From: Actinoplanes derwentensis
GTDB taxonomy: Bacteria; Actinomycetota; Actinomycetes; Mycobacteriales; Micromonosporaceae
NCBI RefSeq assembly: GCF_900104725.1
Contig: NZ_LT629758.1
Coordinates: 5,346,501-5,410,500, forward strand
Length of the DNA: 64,000 bases
Reading direction: 5' to 3'
The notes beneath the pieces are model-generated. The model was given only the letters and a program-made list of their open reading frames with translations, ran no database searches and was not told the DNA's origin. Made by a program: the position numbers and the translations under genes. Below are positions 60,269-64,000 of the stretch, piece by piece (the first letter of the stretch is position 1; each line of letters opens with the position of its first letter).

Positions 60269-63200
60269 CTATAACACCGCGACACCCAGCAGCCTCAAAT
60301 TGTCTGCTCCACCGTCGAGGGCGTCGCCGGCCGTCGGCTGTAGGCCTGCTCCGATGACGCCTGTGGCGTCGCGGCGGAGCCATAGACGTCCGACTCCGGC
60401 TTTTCCGTCGCGACTTGCCAGGATGACACGCCCTTCGTAGAGGTCGAGCTGGCCGGAGACCACGGATTCGAAAACCTCTCCCGGTGCTTCCGTCACCAGG
60501 AAGCGCCGGGTCGAGGCCTGGACCGGTGTGAGGTCGGAGAGGCTCACGCGGTGGGCGCCGACTGGCGATGGGTGGGCCTTCCCGAGAAGGCGGCTGAGTA
60601 CATCGGCGGCTACACCGCGGCGTAGCTGCTCGTGGTAGCGCTCGTTGCGAAAGACGCGTAGGCATCGATAGCAACTGGTCTCCGGGCCGCACTCGCAGTC
60701 GCGGACCCGTTGCGCTGCTCGATCGAGCACGTCGCGCAGTCGTTCGGCGATGCGTTGGACGTGTCCAGCGCCGCCGGGCACTGTGTCGTACAGCATGATG
60801 ACGCTGCGCCCGGCCTCGGTCTGGTACATCGTTGCGTCGACGTCGTCGCGGCTGATCTCCAGTGCAAGAACCGCACCCTCCACCACGGCGTACGCGATCG
60901 ACCGCCAGGCGCTGTCGTCGAGGCCGACTACGGTCGCCCCCTCGAAGTGCAGTTCCAGAACGTCCGTCTGGTATTTGTGGGCCAGTGACAAGTTCTCCAG
61001 TCGGCCGCGGCAGTCCCGGCCGCTGAGCGGGCTTTGGTGACCGGCGAGTCCGCCGATGGTCGGCCGGCCGAAACCGCAGCTTGAGCAGATGAAGTATCCG
61101 CGGCCGAGCGGCCCGTCGCTGATGGCGATCAGCTCGCCTCTGGCACCGGCCCGAACGGCGACAGCGCCGCCGGTGAGGTCCAGCTTGTCTTCGTAGACTT
61201 CAGCACCGGGCGACACGACATGGGTGGCGCCGTGCCAGGCGCGACGTGGGGCGCGGGTGGGTCGACTGCCGCCGGCGCGGGCGGCCACGAATCCGAAGAC
61301 GGGAATGGCATATTGGCGAGGAGCGCCGGCGAGCGCGGTGCCGCATGCGGGGCACGCCTGGTCGAGGCGGTCGATCGTTTCGCGGTAGTGGCCGCAGCCA
61401 TCGCAGGTGGCGTAGTAGCGGCGTTCGAGGTCACGGCCGGGTAGCCGATAGACGCCGGCGGACTGCCAGGTGAGTCCGCCGGCGACGATTTCGGCTCCGG
61501 GGGCGTACTCGTAGATTGCTGACGAGAGGTCCCTGGACAGTTCCAGTTGTTTGGCCTGCTGGGCGTCGGCGAACGCCAGGCGTAGTTCGACGGTGTCGAC
61601 GGGGAAGCCGTACTTGGGCAGGATGTTGCGGTTTGCCAACAGGCCGAGCAGTTCACGGCTGGTGATGGTTTTCATGACCCGGTTGTAGCGGGCGGCCTTG
61701 TCGTCCTGGCGGGCGTCGAAGGCTTCCTGTCGCTTCTGCTCATAGATATCGACATCTTGCTGCAGTTCGGCGCGCACGGATTCCAGCAGATCGGCCAGAT
61801 GCTCGACCCAGGCCGCAGAATCCACTCCGATGCTGTCCTGTACCTCGCCGGGCAGGATCTTCCGCAGCGAGGCGGTGATGTCTGCGGGTACGGGTGTGAG
61901 GAAGTCCTTGACCAGGGTGGCCGGCGCGATTCCGTCGTCGCCGGGCAGGAAGAAGTCCGCCGCAGTACGCCATGCAGCGCCGAAGGTGCGGAAGTGGTGC
62001 CGGAAGAACGCGGCCAAAGCCACGGAGTGTGCGTGCCGTTGGTCGATCCGAACATTGTCGAGAGGTATGTACGGTGCCCGCACCTCGCCGGCGATCATCC
62101 GACCGGGTTCGGCGAAACGGGAGAGGTCGTGGGAACGCCGCTGGGCGTAGGTCACGACAAGCGCGGCGGCGTCGGCGCGACGACCGGCCCTTCCGGCACG
62201 CTGGACATAGTTGGCCGTGGTTGGTGGCATGTTGCGGAGCATGACGGCTTGAAGCTCGCCGACGTCGACGCCGAGTTCAAAGGTCGTGGAGCAGGAGAGT
62301 GCGTTGATCTCACCCCGGACGAACTGCTGCTGGATCTCCGCTGCTCGCTCGCTGGTCCACTGCGCGGTGTGCTCGAGGACGCGCAGCGGAACCGGATTCA
62401 TTTCCCGGTAGACAGCTCGGTAGTGGTCGGAGTCCGCGTCGCCGACGGGTCGGGTCCAGCGTTCGAGGGTACCGCCGCAGGCCATGGTGGGACAGGTGCC
62501 GCGAACGCTGAACGGGGTGAGCTTGCGGCAGGTTGAGCACTGCCAGAGGGCGGCGTCATCACTGATCGCCGTGCAGACAATCAAGCCAGGGTCGAGCTGG
62601 TAGACCTGGCCGATCCCGCGCTCGGTGGTCGCGGTCAGCCATTCGGCCTGCGGTCCAGCCGTCAACAGTCGCCATATCCCGTTGAGAAGTTCGATCGGAT
62701 CCTCGGCAAGCCCGATCCGGTCGAGCAGTCGGCGTACATAGTCGAGCCTACGGTTGATCCCTTTGGTGGGAATCCAGCTGAGAACCTTGCGACGAGCATC
62801 GGATCCATATTGGCGAACATAGATGGGTCCCAGCCTTGGGGCGAATGCCTCGTCGCGGGGGTCGACACCATCGAGTGCGGCGACGGCACCTTGTAGGCGA
62901 ATGGATCGGACGAGCTCTCCGATCAGCGCCCAGGCTTCGTCGGCCGAGAGACCGAGGCCTGTCAGGGGACGGGGCGCTGACCAGGCGGGGTCGCGGGACA
63001 TGTCCCAGGCGAGCAGGCCCCGACCTTCGAGAGAGTTGCGTTCGTCTACGCCGACGACCTCCGATTGCGCCCAGAGTGCGACCTGCCGTTCGCGCGCTTG
63101 TCGGGACTGTCGGCGCTCGAAGATGCCGTACCGGTCTGCGGCCCGGTTGGTGTGGTAGACGACGTCTTCCAGCCGGACTTCGTCGCCGGAGGCGCTGGCA

Positions 63201-64000
63201 TCGACGGCGCCTTCGTGGAGTAGTCGTCGGCGCTGCATGCGCTGATAGGAGTCCTCCAGGTAGGGCGCGAAGTAGGCAGCGGACTGTCGGCTGTCGCTGA
63301 ACAGTAGGAGCTTTCGTCCCTCCCCGCGTAGGCCTTGCTGAACGGGGTCGGATGCCACGGGCAGTTTCTGGTACAGGGCGGTGGCGAGGACCGAGGCGGT
63401 GGCTTCGTTTCCGCTGGAGAGACGGCGGATGAGGCCGTCGCCGCGTCCGCCACAGGCCAGGCACGCTGTAAGTTCGTCGCTACGTTGCTTCAGGAAGCGC
63501 ACCTGACGCAGCGGCGCAGCGGCGCAACGAGGGCAGGCGGTCGCTGGCCCCACCTGGAAGATGCCACATCGTGTGCACATCGCTCCGGTCTCGCCGGCTG
63601 CGGGTGCGGGGCCGGCTGCAGCTTCCTCGTCTTCGTCAGTGGCGACTTGGTCGACGAGCGCCATCCACACTTGCGGTTCGTCCCGGGAGCGTCGTGAGCG
63701 AAAAACGGAGTGGCTGCCGACCCGTTCCAGGGTTCCCGAGAGGTAGACGGTGCCGCAGCGGCGGCAGGTACCGAACTCGAAGGTGGCGTCGCCGCAGTGC
63801 TCGCATCGTTCGTGTCGCGTCAGGCTGACGTGCGGCCCATCGGGTCCGAGACAGGTGAAGGCACCCTCGGTGGCACGTGCAAACAAGTGGTAGCGGGCGG
63901 AGAGCACCGGCGCACCGTCAGTGCCGTGGATGCTATTGGCCAGCGCCACCATCGCGGCGCAAGCCGCTTGGTCGCCGGTCGCGAAGAGTGCCTCCGCAGC
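60269..64000 (-). CDS. Large SF2 helicase with DUF1998-like C-terminus (N-terminus outside window)
   Basis: At least 1,243 residues are visible; the frame is open to base 64000, so the first helicase lobe lies outside. Seen are zinc ribbons (CEHCG/CRRCG, CTRCG/CPRC, CLACGG), a RecA-2 lobe with SCSTTFELGVDVGEL and motif VI QRAGRAGRR, and a long middle region with two more CxxC pairs. The DUF1998-type end has LYDTVPGGAGHV, then CECGPETSCYRCL and NERYHEQLRRGVAADVL. Large helicases of this design include Druantia DruE and the DISARM and Dpd helicases, all phage-defence proteins, and also the repair helicase MrfA, which is much shorter. Choosing among them needs the missing upstream genes. Confidence 0.85.
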   Translation of the reverse strand, partial: AAEALFATGDQAACAAMVALANSIHGTDGAPVLSARYHLFARATEGAFTCLGPDGPHVSLTRHERCEHCGDATFEFGTCRRCGTVYLSGTLERVGSHSVFRSRRSRDEPQVWMALVDQVATDEDEEAAAGPAPAAGETGAMCTRCGIFQVGPATACPRCAAAPLRQVRFLKQRSDELTACLACGGRGDGLIRRLSSGNEATASVLATALYQKLPVASDPVQQGLRGEGRKLLLFSDSRQSAAYFAPYLEDSYQRMQRRRLLHEGAVDASASGDEVRLEDVVYHTNRAADRYGIFERRQSRQARERQVALWAQSEVVGVDERNSLEGRGLLAWDMSRDPAWSAPRPLTGLGLSADEAWALIGELVRSIRLQGAVAALDGVDPRDEAFAPRLGPIYVRQYGSDARRKVLSWIPTKGINRRLDYVRRLLDRIGLAEDPIELLNGIWRLLTAGPQAEWLTATTERGIGQVYQLDPGLIVCTAISDDAALWQCSTCRKLTPFSVRGTCPTMACGGTLERWTRPVGDADSDHYRAVYREMNPVPLRVLEHTAQWTSERAAEIQQQFVRGEINALSCSTTFELGVDVGELQAVMLRNMPPTTANYVQRAGRAGRRADAAALVVTYAQRRSHDLSRFAEPGRMIAGEVRAPYIPLDNVRIDQRHAHSVALAAFFRHHFRTFGAAWRTAADFFLPGDDGIAPATLVKDFLTPVPADITASLRKILPGEVQDSIGVDSAAWVEHLADLLESVRAELQQDVDIYEQKRQEAFDARQDDKAARYNRVMKTITSRELLGLLANRNILPKYGFPVDTVELRLAFADAQQAKQLELSRDLSSAIYEYAPGAEIVAGGLTWQSAGVYRLPGRDLERRYYATCDGCGHYRETIDRLDQACPACGTALAGAPRQYAIPVFGFVAARAGGSRPTRAPRRAWHGATHVVSPGAEVYEDKLDLTGGAVAVRAGARGELIAISDGPLGRGYFICSSCGFGRPTIGGLAGHQSPLSGRDCRGRLENLSLAHKYQTDVLELHFEGATVVGLDDSAWRSIAYAVVEGAVLALEISRDDVDATMYQTEAGRSVIMLYDTVPGGAGHVQRIAERLRDVLDRAAQRVRDCECGPETSCYRCLRVFRNERYHEQLRRGVAADVLSRLLGKAHPSPVGAHRVSLSDLTPVQASTRRFLVTEAPGEVFESVVSGQLDLYEGRVILASRDGKAGVGRLWLRRDATGVIGAGLQPTAGDALDGGADNLRLLGVAVL

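Noticed and set aside
60269..64000. Firm call as DISARM DrmA or Druantia DruE
   Set aside because: Only the C-terminal part is visible and no partner genes are in the window.

Overview
The window looks like chromosomal DNA from a high-GC actinobacterium, most likely Micromonosporaceae and Actinoplanes-like. The reasons are the very GC-rich coding DNA, frequent GTG starts, many GTGA/ATGA gene overlaps, ECF sigma and Ser/Thr kinase signalling, paired GAF-ANTAR proteins, a sortase-E-type LAXTG surface protein and an actinobacterial trp leader. This assignment is inference; no rRNA or other phylogenetic marker gene is present. About 57 protein genes are supported. Many long open frames antisense to them are GC-driven shadows and were left out.

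Layout. 1-7 kb: truncated molybdopterin oxidoreductase (FdhF/YdeP), a DUF1444-like protein, an SDR with a TetR regulator, a secreted low-complexity protein, and a MoaD/ThiS + Asp-box repeat pair. 7-19 kb, all minus strand: GAF chemoreceptor-like protein, Ppx/GppA phosphatase translationally coupled to KdpE and KdpD, ChrA, an ArsB/SLC13 permease, a CNNM/CorC protein, a PAS kinase and a TetR. 19-23 kb: membrane Ser/Thr kinase and hybrid histidine kinase. 23-29 kb: a tightly overlapping plus-strand operon KASIII - GT2 - adenylating enzyme - minicistron - GT2 - P450 - NAD(P) reductase, the best candidate for an undescribed biosynthetic system. It has partial OleA/OleC/OleD-like logic without OleB. 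29-38 kb: an AAA/DUF4143 ATPase behind AT-rich iteron-like repeats, an M20 amidohydrolase, a LAXTG surface protein, a lone ctaD with a TnpB insertion element immediately upstream of it, and DinB. 38-45 kb: a one-chain ECF sigma / zinc anti-sigma-like / membrane / beta-helix protein, a MoxR ATPase with a metallopeptidase-vWA partner that contains a duplicated and half-dead protease domain, and a NYN RNase-like protein. 45-51 kb: TetR + GH3 beta-glucosidase, a response regulator, and a complete trp-type attenuator in front of a fused anthranilate-synthase-type gene. 51-60 kb: two GAF-ANTAR proteins, a sigma-region-2-like protein, a GH63/MGH1-like glucosidase, a diguanylate cyclase, a four-gene WXG100-like operon and a DUF6907 protein. 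60-64 kb: the C-terminal part of a very large SF2 helicase with a DUF1998-like end, possibly anti-phage, cut by the window edge.

The genes do not form one pathway. The coherent modules are the 23-29 kb operon, the kdpDE-ppx unit, the MoxR/vWA pair, the trp attenuator with its target gene, and the WXG100-like operon. Convergent gene pairs are repeatedly separated by long perfect hairpins. Start codons were chosen by ribosome-binding-site strength and gene overlap and are inference where stated.
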